From contig NC_133538.1 in the NCBI RefSeq assembly GCF_048544455.1, positions 20,880,469-20,944,468 on the forward strand: DNA of 64,000 bases. Reading direction: 5' to 3'. Made by a program: the position numbers and the translations under genes. Under the pieces are notes generated by a model. The model did not search any database and was not told the origin of the DNA. It was given only the letters and a program-made list of their open reading frames with translations. How positions within the stretch are numbered: position 1 is the stretch's first letter; each line of letters starts with the position of its first letter. Positions 1 through 11,595 of this stretch are shown piece after piece. This DNA comes from Silene latifolia (taxonomy: Eukaryota > Streptophyta > Magnoliopsida > Caryophyllales > Caryophyllaceae).

Positions 1-282
1 TCTTTTTACTCCCTTCAATTCTTTAAAACGCTCCACATTATTTCCCTGATGTTTATATGGGCTACTTCTTTTAATGAAAGTGACAAAAAAATCAAAATAT
101 TTGTCCACTACAGCTCAAGGATGATCAGCATGACAGAAAGGAAAAATGGGCATTATTGTACCCATGATTTTTTTTAGTTGTGTTTTGAAAGATTTGCATG
201 GAAAGCTTTCAAAGAGTCTGAAGGAGTATAATTTTGCAACTTCTTGCTAGAATGTCTTATTTTTCCATTAACGGTCTTTCAG
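1..282 (+). other. Probable intron upstream of the PIP-box exon
   Basis: AT-rich sequence with no convincing coding frame. It ends in a pyrimidine-rich tract and CAG at 280-282, which fits a plant 3' splice site. I infer that it is the last intron of the gene whose terminal exon begins at 283; the rest of that gene lies outside the window. Confidence 0.35.
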
Positions 283-424
283 GGCGGCCACGACTAAAAC
301 GTCTCCAGCAACCGGAAACACTGCGCCAGCCCATGCAGCAGGAAAAGCTGGTGGTAAGAAAGGAGCAAATACTAAGGATCCTAAGCAAGGTAATATAATG
401 TCGTTCTTCAAGAAGAAAGTTTGA
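283..424 (+). CDS. Terminal exon of a PCNA-interacting (PIP-box) protein
   Basis: After the splice acceptor the frame reads from GCG at 284 (G283 completes a split codon) to TGA at 422-424, giving about 46 residues. The peptide is rich in Ala, Lys, Gly and Thr, as in a disordered basic tail, and ends QGNIMSFFKKKV. This is an exact PIP box (Q-x-x-I-x-x-F-F) at the extreme C terminus with a basic flank. C-terminal PIP boxes of this kind dock replication and repair proteins on PCNA; DNA polymerase delta subunit 3 and RNase H2 subunit B are well-known carriers. I cannot choose between these or others because only the tail is in the window. The short length rules out a domain-based name. The frame, the acceptor and the motif agree, so the exon is well supported and the gene identity is not. 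Confidence 0.6.
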
Positions 425-735
425 ACACGTTATCATTAGTCGTCTTCATTGTCTGTCTCTTTGTTTCTTCTACATCATTTTGTGGTTCACTAAGAGTGTG
501 TTATATTTAGGAATTTTACAGATTTCAAATTTAGAGTCAAAAGGTTATGATATGCATAACTGTTAGGGTATAGCTTAAAGAGTGTACGGAGTATATAATA
601 CTCCCTCCCATTCATAATAAACTTCCCCTTTTATTATGACACAAAAATTAAGAGTGTGTTATAACGAAAGCAATATACATATGTGGTTCACTAAGAGTGT
701 GTTATATTGAGGAATTTTACAGATTTCAAATCTTA

Positions 736-1783
736 TCTATATTAATTGAAAAGACAATACTCAATACAGGATGCGCCATGTCATTCATCCAAACCTTTTT
801 TTTTTTTTTTTTTTTTTTTGGGAAATTCAGGTAATGGTAGGTCCCGTTTACGTGGAAAGAGTTTATTTCTTTAAATCGTCTCTGACAAACATGCGACAAA
901 TTATGTCATAGAAAATATTTTATGAAATAAATAGATAATCGGCAGAAGTAAAAGTAATTGCATATAAACGGAATGAATTAAAAATCGAAATAAATGAAAA
1001 TAATTACATATAATCGGACGGAATTACATAGTTAATGAAATAAATAGATAATCGGCAGAAAGAAAAGAAATTGCATATAAACGGAATGAATTACAAATCG
1101 GAATAAATGAAAGTAATTACATATAATCGGACTGAATTACATAGTTAATGAAATAAATAGATAATCGGCAGAAGTAAAAGAAATTGCATATAAACAGAAT
1201 GAATTACAAATCGAAATAAATGAAAGTAATTACATATAATCGGACTGAATTACATAGTTACTAATAAAATTACATAATTACGTGAATAAATTACATTACT
1301 TACGAGATTTAATAACAAATAATGTGAATATTTTACAGAAATTAATGAAATAATTCGTCTTTGCCTTTATGCTTGACGAATATAGGTGTTCATACCTCCA
1401 AGAAACTTGGTGATTACGAAAAATACGTAACAATCAATGTCAAATCCCCGAGAACCACTATCATGAAAATTTTCAATTTTTAGAATAATTTGCCTAGGTT
1501 AAAGTTGATTATTAAATTATATTTCTTTTTTTGGGATGTAAAGTTTTTTAAGTATGCAAATTTTATTTACAATAGTATATTACGTTATTTCATTTTAAAC
1601 TATTGCATGTGAACACGTACGTATTTGAAACAAGTGTAAACATTAATTATGTAGATCGCTGATTTAGACCAACTAGATAATTACAATACAAATGCAAAAA
1701 AAAAAAAAAAAAAAAATAGATCCAAAAACATTAATACCGGCCCAAATACATACCCGTGCAATTTTGCACGGGTTTAAAACTAG
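736..1783 (+). mobile_element. Non-autonomous Helitron, 1,048 bp
   Basis: It starts TCTATATTAATTG right after an A (735) and ends CTAG (1780-1783) right before a T (1784), the A|T insertion typical of Helitrons. A near-perfect hairpin (CCCGTGCAA / TTGCACGGG, 1753-1772) lies 11 bp before the CTAG end. The copy of the flank at about 520-540 lacks the insert, which gives an empty site. It has no Rep/helicase frame. A run of about 25 T near 797 and a 113-bp tandem repeat fill part of the interior. Confidence 0.85.
922..1262. repeat. Three-copy 113-bp tandem repeat inside a Helitron
   Basis: The phrase ATGAAATAAATAGATAATCG recurs at 922, 1035 and 1148, exactly 113 bp apart, with only a few substitutions between units. 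Each unit also holds two related half-units built around GAATTACAT and AATTACATATAATCGG. Tandem repeats are common inside non-autonomous Helitrons. Confidence 0.85.
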
Positions 1784-1975
1784 TTCAGATTCAAAAGGCT
1801 ATGATATGCATAACTGTTAGGGTATAGCTTAAAGAGTGTACGGAGTATATAATACACCCTCCTATTCATAATAAACTTTCCCTTTCATTATGACACAAAA
1901 ATTAAGGAAACACATTACCCTACCATATAAATAAATTTGGACCATACAAATACACTACCCCACCATACAATTAAA

Positions 1976-4900
1976 CTAGTTTTCTTGCCCGTGCGTTGTA
2001 CGGATGTTAAAATAATGTGTGATAAATTGTATAATAAAATGGAATATAGACATATAGTACATCGTTCATATCTAAGATTTTATGTATGCTGCCTGACCAA
2101 CAAATAATTCCCGTTAACATAATATTGACATAAGAATAAAAGAGTGTTTGATTAATAAAATACTTTTTTTTTAGGAAAATAAAACCAATATGAAGTTTAT
2201 ATATATGATACTTAGACTGATAGTTTTTAGAATTTGTTCATTAATACCTGTTTGTTTTTCAATTGGTCAAGGAAAACAATAATATCTACTCTGCATAATC
2301 AACTCAATGATGCAACAAATCTCCTTCTTTCGAATAACAACCATAATTTAATCATTGTCAGATCAAAATGTAATTATGTAAATCATTTAGAGATAGTTAG
2401 AATGTTATATCTCCCGGTCAAACTATAGAAATACGTTTGAATGTGAACCAAATTCCAACATAATACTACATGGCTTGGGCTGCTTATGACTCAACACCCA
2501 CACCCCCCCTTTTCTATAGCAATAGTCTTGGCCCCCATCTTCTCATTTGAAACAAAATCTTTCACGCAGATCTCTATTTTTATTCCCTATTCACACACAT
2601 GATCTAAAACAATCTCATCACTTGAAAGATCGATCCTTGTCTCCGAAACTTATCTCAAATTTATCCAACTAAGTGAAAAACTAAACCCCTACTTATAGAA
2701 AAATCCACAGTCCAATGGAAACTAACCCTTGCTCTCGACAATGTTGTTAGAATTAAGATTTTACTTTAATTTGGATTGATGAGGTCAAGATTAAGTTTAT
2801 CAGTATGATGTTTTGAGGTTGTTTCTTATTATTCATGTTACCTATATGTTTTAATGCAAACGATATTTTGCTGATAAATAAACTTATTTATTATCATTGT
2901 CCTCGCTAAACTCATCACCCTCCACAAATGCACCCTCCCTCCTTCCCACTAATTTACTCGCAAAATAAAACATTAGCCACTGTGATTAGTTCTTACTACT
3001 TGAAACAACCTCCAATCCACTACCAACATCACTACCTTTCTGCCACGTTTTACATCTAAGAAGTCATAAATCACATTCAGCTCCATGAAACACCAATCTT
3101 TACTCTAGATGATATGGATCCTCGTTCAACAAAGAAAAGTTTAAGAAGCAATCTTCTCTCTTATCTCTCTCCTTTTCCCTTCCTAGTCTTTTTCTCGTCC
3201 CCTCCCCTACCTCAATTCCAAATACTCAAACAAAGTATTTTGGTACTATGTTTGTAAACTGAATAAGTTTGAATATTATATATATACACACGAACTTTGC
3301 TATTTATTTCATTTTGCATAAATAAATCTTAGTACCTCCATCTCATTTTTATTGTCCTTTTTTCTTCAAATGTTATTATCTCATAATTATTATCCCCTTT
3401 CTAGATCTAGTAAGGAAAACCTTTAGTCAACCAACTCGTCGCAATCAATCTCATTCCCACTCGAAACAACCTTTAGCCCACTACTTAATCCTTTCGGTTA
3501 ACACCTAAAACGGTCTAATATGCAAAGCTTTCATCTCTCTCTTGAAAAGTCCATCTAACTAACAGAAAACTAACCGCTACTTTCTAAACTTCATCATTTT
3601 TACATCCCGTAAAGATCAAGTTGAACATGACAAAAAAAAAATGCAGAAACTTAGGTTTTCTTTGATAACGACATATTGAACATTTTTTTTTAGCATTTTG
3701 AGAGTTTTTACACTATTTAAATAACAAATGTGATATTTCGAGTGTTGATCATCGACATATTGAAATAGTAGATTGTGGTGTAATTTTCTGTTTTACATTA
3801 TGACCTTTAATTAGTATATATTATAAAGAAAATAAAAATTGAGTTTTTTTTTATCTCTGAGGAAATTAAAGATCAAACTTTATCTTTATCATATTTATAA
3901 TTAATATTCTTCACTTAAAATATATAAATTTAAGCAAGTTCAAATAAGTTAGCTAAAAGTTATAAATCACGAATTGTACGAAGCAGTATAATCATTTTTT
4001 TTTATTAATATGAAATAAATGTCATAAACTTCATGAAAATATTAATGCAGTAGAGAACTATAGAAGAGTTGGCAAGTACATGACCCCCTTTTAGGTTTAA
4101 TTTTTTTTCATTTATTTTTAAATTTTTGCCTAAAGGTGGTTAAATCATCGTATTATGCATGACGAATATGTCTCACCCTTCCCCAATTTGTATTTCTCCC
4201 TAAATTATAGTGATGATGAGCCCAATTTACACAAAAAAAAAATTATAGCATCAACAATAATTAGTTTGCTCCATATAATTGAATAGTACCGTTTTTTATG
4301 TATGTAAATTTTTCAGAAGAAAAGCTTGAAAGAGACGGTCTTTACTATGTTAGGGAAAGACTACTCTTACCCTTTTATGTGTTTATCATGACTTTTTTTT
4401 TAATGTTGATCGTTGCTTGAATTGAATCTTAACCTTATACATATTTCTATAATAAGTGTATCTAATTTATCTTCAAGCCTCATTCAAATCTATTTTATTA
4501 CTCATGGTACCATTTTTACTTTAAATTGTAAAACAATCGCACAATAAAGTTTTTCAAAACATTTACTCATTTGTCATAATATGATATTTCGATTTGCATA
4601 TTAGCAGCAACTTTCTTTATCTTTTAATACTCCTTGAAAAATAGATATCAAACTTTGTACTTATCAATAATTTGTGAATATCTTATTTAAATTTTGATTA
4701 ATATACTTTTATATAATGACAAATGAATGTAAATAATATAATAATAAATTATCAATAGAAGTTGAAGTGTATTGTGAGGGAAATAACTTTAAAATTAGTA
4801 GGAGAAATACGTATGACATTTGAAAAATAAACTTCGTATTATGTATAATTAAATATGACATTAACAATAACAAAAGACGTAGGGACATATTTCAGCGTTC

Positions 4901-5466
4901 ATTTCTCTTTACATGAGTAAATTTCATGTAGTACGTATTATGCATGCACATTTGTCACAACCCAGTTCAGCCTAGGACCTTTTAGCCTCATAATACCTCA
5001 TTTTTTTAATCGGAAGTTGTCATAAAATTGGATATTATAAATATATCAAAGGTTTTTTTTCCTTCGAATTTAATAAAAAGTGAACAGATACTAATGAATA
5101 ATTTTTTAGTATTAATAAATTGTAGATAATTAATTTATTTCGTGTTTCTAATAATAAAATTTTAAAATAATTAATTAATTCTCATTCCTAATAGGAAAAT
5201 CATATTCCTAATTATAATAGAAAAATTTTAAATAATTATTATCTCCTAATTCTAATAGTATGATTAGGAAAAAAATGCCTTAATAAATTGTTAATTTATT
5301 TCCTATTTCTAATAGGAAAATTGTAAAATAATTAATTAATTCTCATTTCTAATAGGAAAATTATATTCCTAATTATAATAGAAAAATTGTAAATAATTAA
5401 TTATCTCCTAATTCTAATGTTAATAGTATAATTAGAAAAAAAAGCCTCCTTTAGTTATATACTAGA
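1976..5466 (-). mobile_element. Non-autonomous Helitron H1, about 3.5 kb
   Basis: Read on the minus strand it starts TCTAGTATATAACTAAAGG at 5466 and ends CTAG at 1976 next to T (complement of A1975). A short terminal hairpin (CCGTAC / GCACGG, about 1988-2003) precedes the end. The interior is AT-rich, with only short chance frames and no helicase. It includes polypyrimidine stretches around 2900-3250 and 3400-3600 and a 161-bp tandem duplication near 5104-5445. Its 5' terminus touches the 3' terminus of the next Helitron. Confidence 0.65.
5104..5445. repeat. 161-bp tandem duplication in Helitron H1
   Basis: Two diverged copies of an AT-rich unit lie head to tail. For example, CTCATTCCTAATAGGAAAA at 5181 matches CTCATTTCTAATAGGAAAA at 5342. 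Both contain ATTCCTAATTATAATAGAAAAA. No coding content is visible. Confidence 0.7.
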
Positions 5467-5583
5467 CTAGATTTAATGCCCGTGCGATGCACGGGCCTAT
5501 TTGTAATATCCTATGAGTCATTTGCTTTTGCTTTCATCGTATGATGTTTCAGATCTTTCATCTGAATAAAGTGCCTAACTTAA

Positions 5584-5713
5584 GGCCCAGTTCTTTTCGG
5601 CTGAAAATAATTGAACTGAACTGAATTGAGCTGAACTGAGCTGAATTAAATATAACTGAACTAAACTAAACTAAACTGAAATATGTTGAAATTTAGTCCA
5701 AAAGAATAGGGCC
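5584..5713. mobile_element. Tourist-like (PIF/Harbinger) MITE, 130 bp
   Basis: Terminal repeats GGCCCAGTTCTTTT and AAAAGAATAGGGCC are flanked by the 3-bp duplication TAA (5581-5583, 5714-5716). The interior is a low-complexity run of CTGAACTGAA and GAGCTGAA words. It is nested in Helitron H2. Confidence 0.75.
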
Positions 5714-5983
5714 TAAGATACACATTGAATGACTAAAGATTAAAAACAACTAAGAAAAACCAAGTAATTGCCTCTAATTTTAAAAGAACTCCAATGGTAT
5801 ATTTCATAATATTTTGAGTAAATTAATTAAATTCTTATCTTATTATTTTCCTACTTTGTGAATGCCTTGATAAGAAAAAACACGGAAATTATATGTTTAC
5901 ATTCAACCATTACAAAGACACATAAAACTTGTAGATTATCTTCCATAAAATCAAACTTGTATAAAACTTGTGCAAAAATAGTA

Positions 5984-6165
5984 CTCCCTTATTCCTGTTT
6001 AGGTAAGTCGGGTTCTTCCCTCTTTCTTTTTTTGGTAACTTTTGTATGGTCCAAATTTAATTACGTCTGAGATAGAGTGGAATAGAGTGTTTTGTGTGGT
6101 CCAAAATCATTTTCTTAATTCTTGTGCAAAATAGAAAGGAGAGGAAATGAGTGAATAGGAGGAAG
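5984..6165. mobile_element. Stowaway-like MITE, about 182 bp
   Basis: It begins CTCCCTTATTCC after TA (5982-5983) and ends GAATAGGAGGAAG before TA (6166-6167), giving imperfect inverted ends. It shares words with the split Stowaway (TGGTCCAAATTTAATTA). It is nested in Helitron H2. The remaining sequence to about 6790 has no supported feature. Confidence 0.5.
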
Positions 6166-6791
6166 TATTTTTTTTCTTTAGTGTTTACCAAGAGTATCCC
6201 CTACCGACAGTTGGATCCGATATTTGGGGCAATCTCATTTGGAGTATTGAAGGCAATTTAATGGATTGACCCCTCCCAAGTTTGGCTTTTTCATTCGTAA
6301 GAGTTTGAAATCGAATCTCTGACCACTTGTTTAAGAGATGAGAGCCTTCACCATTCATACCAGCCAACTTTAATTGTAAAAATAGGATTTTAAAGTAGGA
6401 CTTCTATTATCAATTAAAATATTTTTTGTGTTTAGTCCTTGACATTATTTTTTCTCTTAAATCATTGAATAATATCACGCTCATTTTCACATAAAATCAT
6501 TTCATTATAGGACTACTTGTTATAAACATTGTGTCTAATATTCTTCGAATGGTGATATACTCCAATATAACAATGTATGGCTATTGTTGTTTATGGATTT
6601 GGTGTCTTAATTATCTCGTTGGAAAACTTTTGACATTGCTTGTATCAGTTGTATGTACTCTAATTCTTACGTAACCCATTCTCAAATTGACAATCACACT
6701 AAATCACTAATAAATACTCTTAAATCCTAACTGGACCCAACTTATACATCTGATAAAGATGATGGCTAAAATATGATACTATGTTCATTCT

Positions 6792-6793
<2 letters not shown>

Positions 6794-6880
<87 letters not shown>
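6794..6880. repeat. (TA)n microsatellite
   Basis: An almost pure TA dinucleotide tract of about 87 bp with a single interruption near 6867. Confidence 0.95.
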
Positions 6881-7011
6881 GTCATTCTTACTTATTAGGA
6901 TACTTATTTTTCTCTTCAATTTAGTATTGGACTCTTTATAATCGATTAAAAGTAAAATTATTTGATTTCCTTCAGGATGGATGTGACTTTAGTCGTTTTT
7001 TTAGAAAAACA

Positions 7012-7315
7012 CGGGGCCGTTCCGGTAATTTTGGGGGCCCTGTGCGAAATCTTAAAAAGGGGCCCCGAGTACCATTTTTATTAATAGAATAATTTGATAA
7101 AGAGGCAATACCACCCGAGTTCAATTCCCAAGAATCGAACCCAAGACCATTGGCAATATGTACCATTACTCTTACCACTGAGTCAAGTTGATTATTATGT
7201 TAAAATAAGCGTTAAATTAATTATTAACTAACACGGGTATTTCTTACGATTGGGGCCCCTTCAAGTTGGGGGCCTGTGCAGCCGCACCGCTTGCACGGCC
7301 CCTGGGCCGTGCCTG
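7012..7315. mobile_element. hAT-like MITE, 304 bp, GGGGCC-rich ends
   Basis: It is flanked by an exact 8-bp duplication GAAAAACA (7004-7011, 7316-7323). The ends are GC-rich and roughly inverted (CGGGGCCGTTCC and GGGCCGTGCCTG), in contrast to the AT-rich surroundings. No transposase frame is present. It is nested in Helitron H2. The downstream stretch to 9066 holds a T-rich tract at 7685-7730 and no supported gene. Confidence 0.65.
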
Positions 7316-9414
7316 GAAAAACATATACGTAATGATTTCTTTTCTTGGAAAACATTAGGATATAAATATTAAACTATGTCACCAGTTTATGATGAGGGAG
7401 TACAAATAGCTAAAGTAGAGTTATATTCCATAACATGTGTCTGAGTAACATATACGGATGATTACAATGCAAAAAAATTAACAATTAACAATATTATTGA
7501 AAGTAATACACCAAACTCTTTATTGACCTACAATTGCAAAGATCAATCATAATTATGCCTTCGCAACGCAAGTATAAAGTAGCTTTAAATAGGAGTATGA
7601 TTGTATTTATAATTATAATTGATCTTGTTGATGATAAAAGGGATGATCCCGAGTAGTAAACATCCAGGTATATCGTATCTACCTTTTTTTTTTCTTTCTT
7701 TTTTTTATTTTTTTTTTTATTTTTTTTTATGTAGCACTACAAAGCTTTTAAAGTATAATAGAACTTCTATTTTAATGGAGGATAGTGTCTTAGATGATCG
7801 AAGTAGAATCGTTTTACTAAAGTCCTCCTGAACCCTAAATCATCGGCTAATTTCTGCACGAAAACCCAACATTAAATTCTTTTCGTTAGGATATTGTAAA
7901 TAGTCACACAAAACCTGATAATCAAGAATCATGAAATAAACATGAAGAAACGAAAACTAAAAGTTAAAGTGCCGCTCATTTTTTCTTATAGTATTGTGCC
8001 ACTCATAAAAGTAATACGGAACCAAAATAATGCTTTTACTTATTTATAAAGACCGTCAACTTATTTAAAATAATACATAAAGAAATCTATTGAGTTGTAT
8101 TTCATAGTTGCATCTATTTTACATGCTCTATTAGACCTACAAAGATAAAAAGACACAAATTAATTGTCCTAAAAATAGCACATAGAATATAGCATAAATG
8201 TCATTACGTCAAAATTCTAAATAATAATAATAACAATATGACAGAGTTGCATAAAACAGGGGTTAAAAACATTAAGCTGAATAGGAGGGAATATATATAC
8301 AAAAAAAATCACCTCGTAATTTTAGTTCTAGTAGCCCATATAAGTATGTATACAATAAGATTCAAGAAGGTTGCAAATAGGCAACGTAAAACTTAGGTGT
8401 TGGTTTATCATGATAAAACTTCATGCATACCGTACCACCAATATGCGGCCAAACTGTAGGACATAAGTTTGATATCATATGTTAGTAAGTAAATATAGCA
8501 ATAAAATAGATTACTTCAAATTTGTAAAATTGCTTTCTCAAAATAAAAATCATTAGAGCAGAGGAAAACGACAAAAGATCTCATGTTTGAGATTTTAAAT
8601 GCTAAAAATTACCAACAAAAAAAAATCTGCATAAGGCGTGGATGAAGAATTGATACCGAATTTTGAGATTACTTTCATGTCTAATATGCAGGTCGGAGTA
8701 TTGTGAGATTGCTTGATATTCTTCATGGATCTGACATTAAGTAAAAACAATTAGATTCACAAACGTAATAATTGCAACAAACAAAACAACACGATTGCAG
8801 ACAAATAAATAAATTGCAATGAAACAAAGAGGAAAGTAAGAAAGAATAGAATTAGACAGAAAAAAGTGTGCTTGGTAGGATATCATCATACCGCTTTATA
8901 TATTGTGATATATTTCGGTACTATTTTTCCAGTTTGAACATCTCTCAAACTCTATTGCATAAATACTTTATTTTAAAAATTATTAAGATATAGATTTATT
9001 TGCGGTAGTTTGCAAAAGTTGGAGACTCTATAATCACTCGAAAAAAACTTCCTTTAATAATATAGATAGATAATATATATTGATGATTTGTACCACACAA
9101 ACACTTACCAAAAAAGGAAATAAGGAAGTTATTACGAATAGACGGAAAAAGGAAATAGAGAAGTTTATATTGAATAAGAGGGAATACTTTTTAAGACCAG
9201 TACAGAAAGATCTAGAAGGAATTGCTTCAAAATGATGTAATTTGCCCCATTCTCCAAGGATAACCCTTAAGAATAAAATCCACCTAGTTTGAGAAGAAAA
9301 TCTTTAAACTAAATAGGAATAACAATTGTTTTCCATTTCATAGCAACAAAATCATTCATTTGCTCAACCGATGGCCTCCTTTTATTTTCTAATATTATTT
9401 AAATCAATTATGAG

Positions 9415-9865
9415 TAGACCTTGTAAAAGTAACCCGACTTGATTGACCCGATCCGAAAAAGCTAACCCGAGACCCGAAGTGACCCGAATTGCATCACCCG
9501 AATGTGACCCGACAACCCGAATGGACCCGACCCGAGCTTTTTTAACCCGTACTGGCCCGACCCGAAAATGACCCGATCTGAAACCACCAAACCCGAAAAT
9601 GACCCGACAAAATATAACTCCAATTAAACCGAAAAGGCTTGAAATGACTATTTCTCTATTATTCATTGACCCGAAAATGACCCGACCCGAAACAACCCGA
9701 CCCGTTTGACCCGAACTGACCCGACCAACAAACCCGAAACAGACCCAAAACCCGAAATGACCCGTCTTAACCCGAGTTAACCCGAAATCAATGAGAAACC
9801 CGAACTGATCCGACCCGAATTGGCCCGACCCGAACCCGACCCGTTGACCCGTTTTGCCAGGTCTA
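9415..9865. mobile_element. hAT-like element with GGGTC minisatellite interior
   Basis: The ends are TAGACCTTGTAAAAG and TTTTGCCAGGTCTA, inverted copies of the TAGASSTGGCAAA end seen in at least six other elements of this window. The interior is a degenerate tandem array of ACCCG/GACCCGA words. TTATGAG occurs at both flanks, three bases off on the right, so the duplication is blurred. Confidence 0.7.
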
Positions 9866-9905
9866 TATTTATGAGGACCGTATTAATTTAAGCAGCTAGT
9901 CTTGC

Positions 9906-10058
9906 TTGTAACGGGCTAATCCCGTCACAAGCTTGTGACCTCTCACAAAAAGGGAGAGGGGACAAGGTGGGGCACCCCTATGTGCTTCCCACTCACCTCT
10001 CAATGGGCATTTTGTGAGAGGAAACGGTATCCGTCACAAGCTTGTGACGGATATCACC
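9906..10058. mobile_element. Fold-back MITE, about 150 bp
   Basis: Both ends carry the palindrome CCGTCACAAGCTTGTGAC, and the inner arms CTCTCACAAAA and TTTTGTGAGAG are inverted. AGTCTT flanks both sides (about 9898 and 10059), which could be a degraded Mutator-size duplication. The superfamily is uncertain. Confidence 0.5.
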
Positions 10059-10207
10059 AGTCTTCAATGAGATTTTGTGTAATTTAAGATGGTCTTAAAT
10101 AAAAAAAATGTAAGTATATTAGTTGGGCACGTCATATTATCCTGCATATTCGTATTAGATACTCTTGACATTGTTTTTAGCTCAAAATATAGAAGCTTTT
10201 ATTAAAA

Positions 10208-10392
10208 GGGTTTTTCTAACCTATGTCCACTAGGCGGTGGGCATAGGATAAGAAACCCAAAATAGAAAGTAATAAATGTATTTTCTTGTAAATCAAAGTA
10301 AAAGTAGTTGATATTGCAATTTCCCATAAAAATATCATTTATTTCTTTGGGTTTCTTATCCTATGCCTAGTGGGCATAGATTAGAAAAATCG
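10208..10392. mobile_element. Small Mutator-type MITE nested in a MULE end
   Basis: A 9-bp duplication TTATTAAAA (10199-10207, 10393-10401) surrounds a 185-bp element. Its inverted ends are about 45 bp (TTTTTCTAACCTATGTCCAC and its near complement). It sits inside the left terminal repeat of the larger MULE, so it is the younger of the two. Confidence 0.8.
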
Positions 10393-11136
10393 TTATTAAA
10401 ATAATGCTGAAAAATAAATTAATTGTCATTTTGGTTTGGAGAGAAAGTTAATTGTCAAAATGGGGTCCAACTAGGGTTGGACAATTTCCAAACCAAAACC
10501 AATCCATATACTCCTAATTTCGGCCCACCATATCAGACCCTCTCACCACCACTACTCCCACCTTTACGACTACCCCAACCACCACTTTCCATGGTCGGTG
10601 TGCACTTCCGCCACCGATCCTCCCGGCGCCATCCACCCCTCATCCTCCTCACCATCGTCCCCGAGACCCGAACTCGAAATTAAAAGAAGAAAAAAACTCT
10701 CTAGATTTTCCCCAACAAAAGCAATACTCAGAGTTCCTACTTTAATTATTTGTGAAAGTGTGGTTGTTCAGGGCGGTTTTAGAGGTTTGGTACGGGTGGT
10801 GGTCGCGTGGAGAGCGGGGCTGCGTAGAGTAGGATTCGGATTTTGGGGAATGTGACACGATTTTGAGGGGTTCGTTGTGGTGGTCTGAAGTGGTGGTGGG
10901 TTTGCTGTGGTGGTGGGTCAGTTGTGACGTGGTGGTGGTGAGTTTGTGTCGAGAATGTCAGTGGTCGGAGACTCGGAGTTGGGGTTGTGATTTTGGTCTG
11001 AGTACGGCAACTCCCGTCATGGAGCCTGGGTGACGTATGGCGGAGGTTGGTGTGGTGGTGACTGGTGGTAAGGTGGTCCATAGGGAGGTGAGAGATTGAG
11101 GGAGATTGGTCATCAAAGAAGTGTTGGGTAGGTTAA

Positions 11137-11595
11137 GGGGCGTTTGTTTCGTGCACGGGTATGAGGTTGGAATCAGGAATCATACCCGGGTGGTATGAGT
11201 TTGGAACTTGATTCCTCATACCTTGTGTTTGGTTCATTTTTGAGTGGTATGGGTTTGAACATCAATTAAGGTTAAAATGCGTAAATTAAAGTATTATAAA
11301 TAATATTTTTCAATATTATAAAATCATGAATATGATTAGTTAACCAAATAAGTATATAAAAAATTGGATTTACAATATGCTATAATTTGTTTTTTCATAT
11401 TTTTGATCAATTTAGTTTGATACCCGTGGGTATCAATCTCATACCCACCCCCCTCCTTGGGTATGAGAAACCCATACCTCATGGGTTTGAGGTATGGGTA
11501 TAAAACCCTTGTATTTGCCAAACAAACACTTGGTATGGGTTTGGCTCATTCCAAACCCATACCTCATACCTTTTTTGGGTGAACCAAACACCCCC
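11137..11595. mobile_element. Tourist-like MITE, 459 bp, nested in the MULE
   Basis: Ends GGGGCGTTTGTTTCG and GAACCAAACACCCCC lie within TAA duplications (11134-11136, 11596-11598). The interior is made of GGTATGGGTTTG and CCCATACC words in inverted arrangement, so it can fold on itself. No transposase is present. Confidence 0.75.

Larger units (their letters stand above)
482..1905. repeat. 201-bp tandem duplication, one copy split by a Helitron
   Basis: A segment beginning TGTGGTTCACTAAGAGTGTG at about 481 recurs at 682, a period of 201 bp. The first copy runs unbroken from about 481 to 655 and includes the left part of a Stowaway-like MITE (ACTCCCTCCCATTC at about 600). The second copy covers 682-735 and resumes at 1784 after a Helitron. 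The Stowaway was therefore present before the duplication, and the Helitron came after it. The stretch lies in the 3' flank of the PIP-box gene and shows no coding frame. Confidence 0.75.
5467..9066 (-). mobile_element. Non-autonomous Helitron H2, about 3.6 kb, abutting H1
   Basis: On the minus strand it starts TCTATATTATTAAAGGAAG at 9066 after A and ends CTAG at 5467. The end is preceded by a strong hairpin (GCCCGTGCA / GCACGGGC, about 5478-5497). The base that follows CTAG is the first T of H1, so the two elements are exactly head to tail. The 5' ends of H1 and H2 are alike (TCTA-TAT-TAAAGG-T-run). The interior holds a Tourist MITE, a Stowaway-like MITE, an AT microsatellite and a hAT-like MITE, and no helicase. 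The 5' end could also be read at 9070 because TAGATAGA is repeated. Confidence 0.65.
1855..9184. mobile_element. Stowaway (Tc1/mariner) MITE split by a 7.1-kb Helitron pair
   Basis: The left part (1855-1975, starting CACCCTCCTATTC after TA) and the right part (9067-9184, ending GAATAAGAGGGAA before TA) form one element of about 239 bp. Its terminal repeats run about 30 bp (left CTATTCATAATAAACTT; right, reverse complement, CTTATTCAATATAAACTT). The gap between the two parts coincides with the Helitron ends at 1976 and 9066, which independently supports those boundaries. Confidence 0.7.

Noticed and set aside
6185-6367. Minus-strand frame of 60 codons
   Set aside because: Short, inside a Helitron, no recognisable domain.
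9415-9865. Telomere-like or satellite array
   Set aside because: The repeats are degenerate, short and bounded by hAT-like ends; the plant telomere repeat TTTAGGG is absent.
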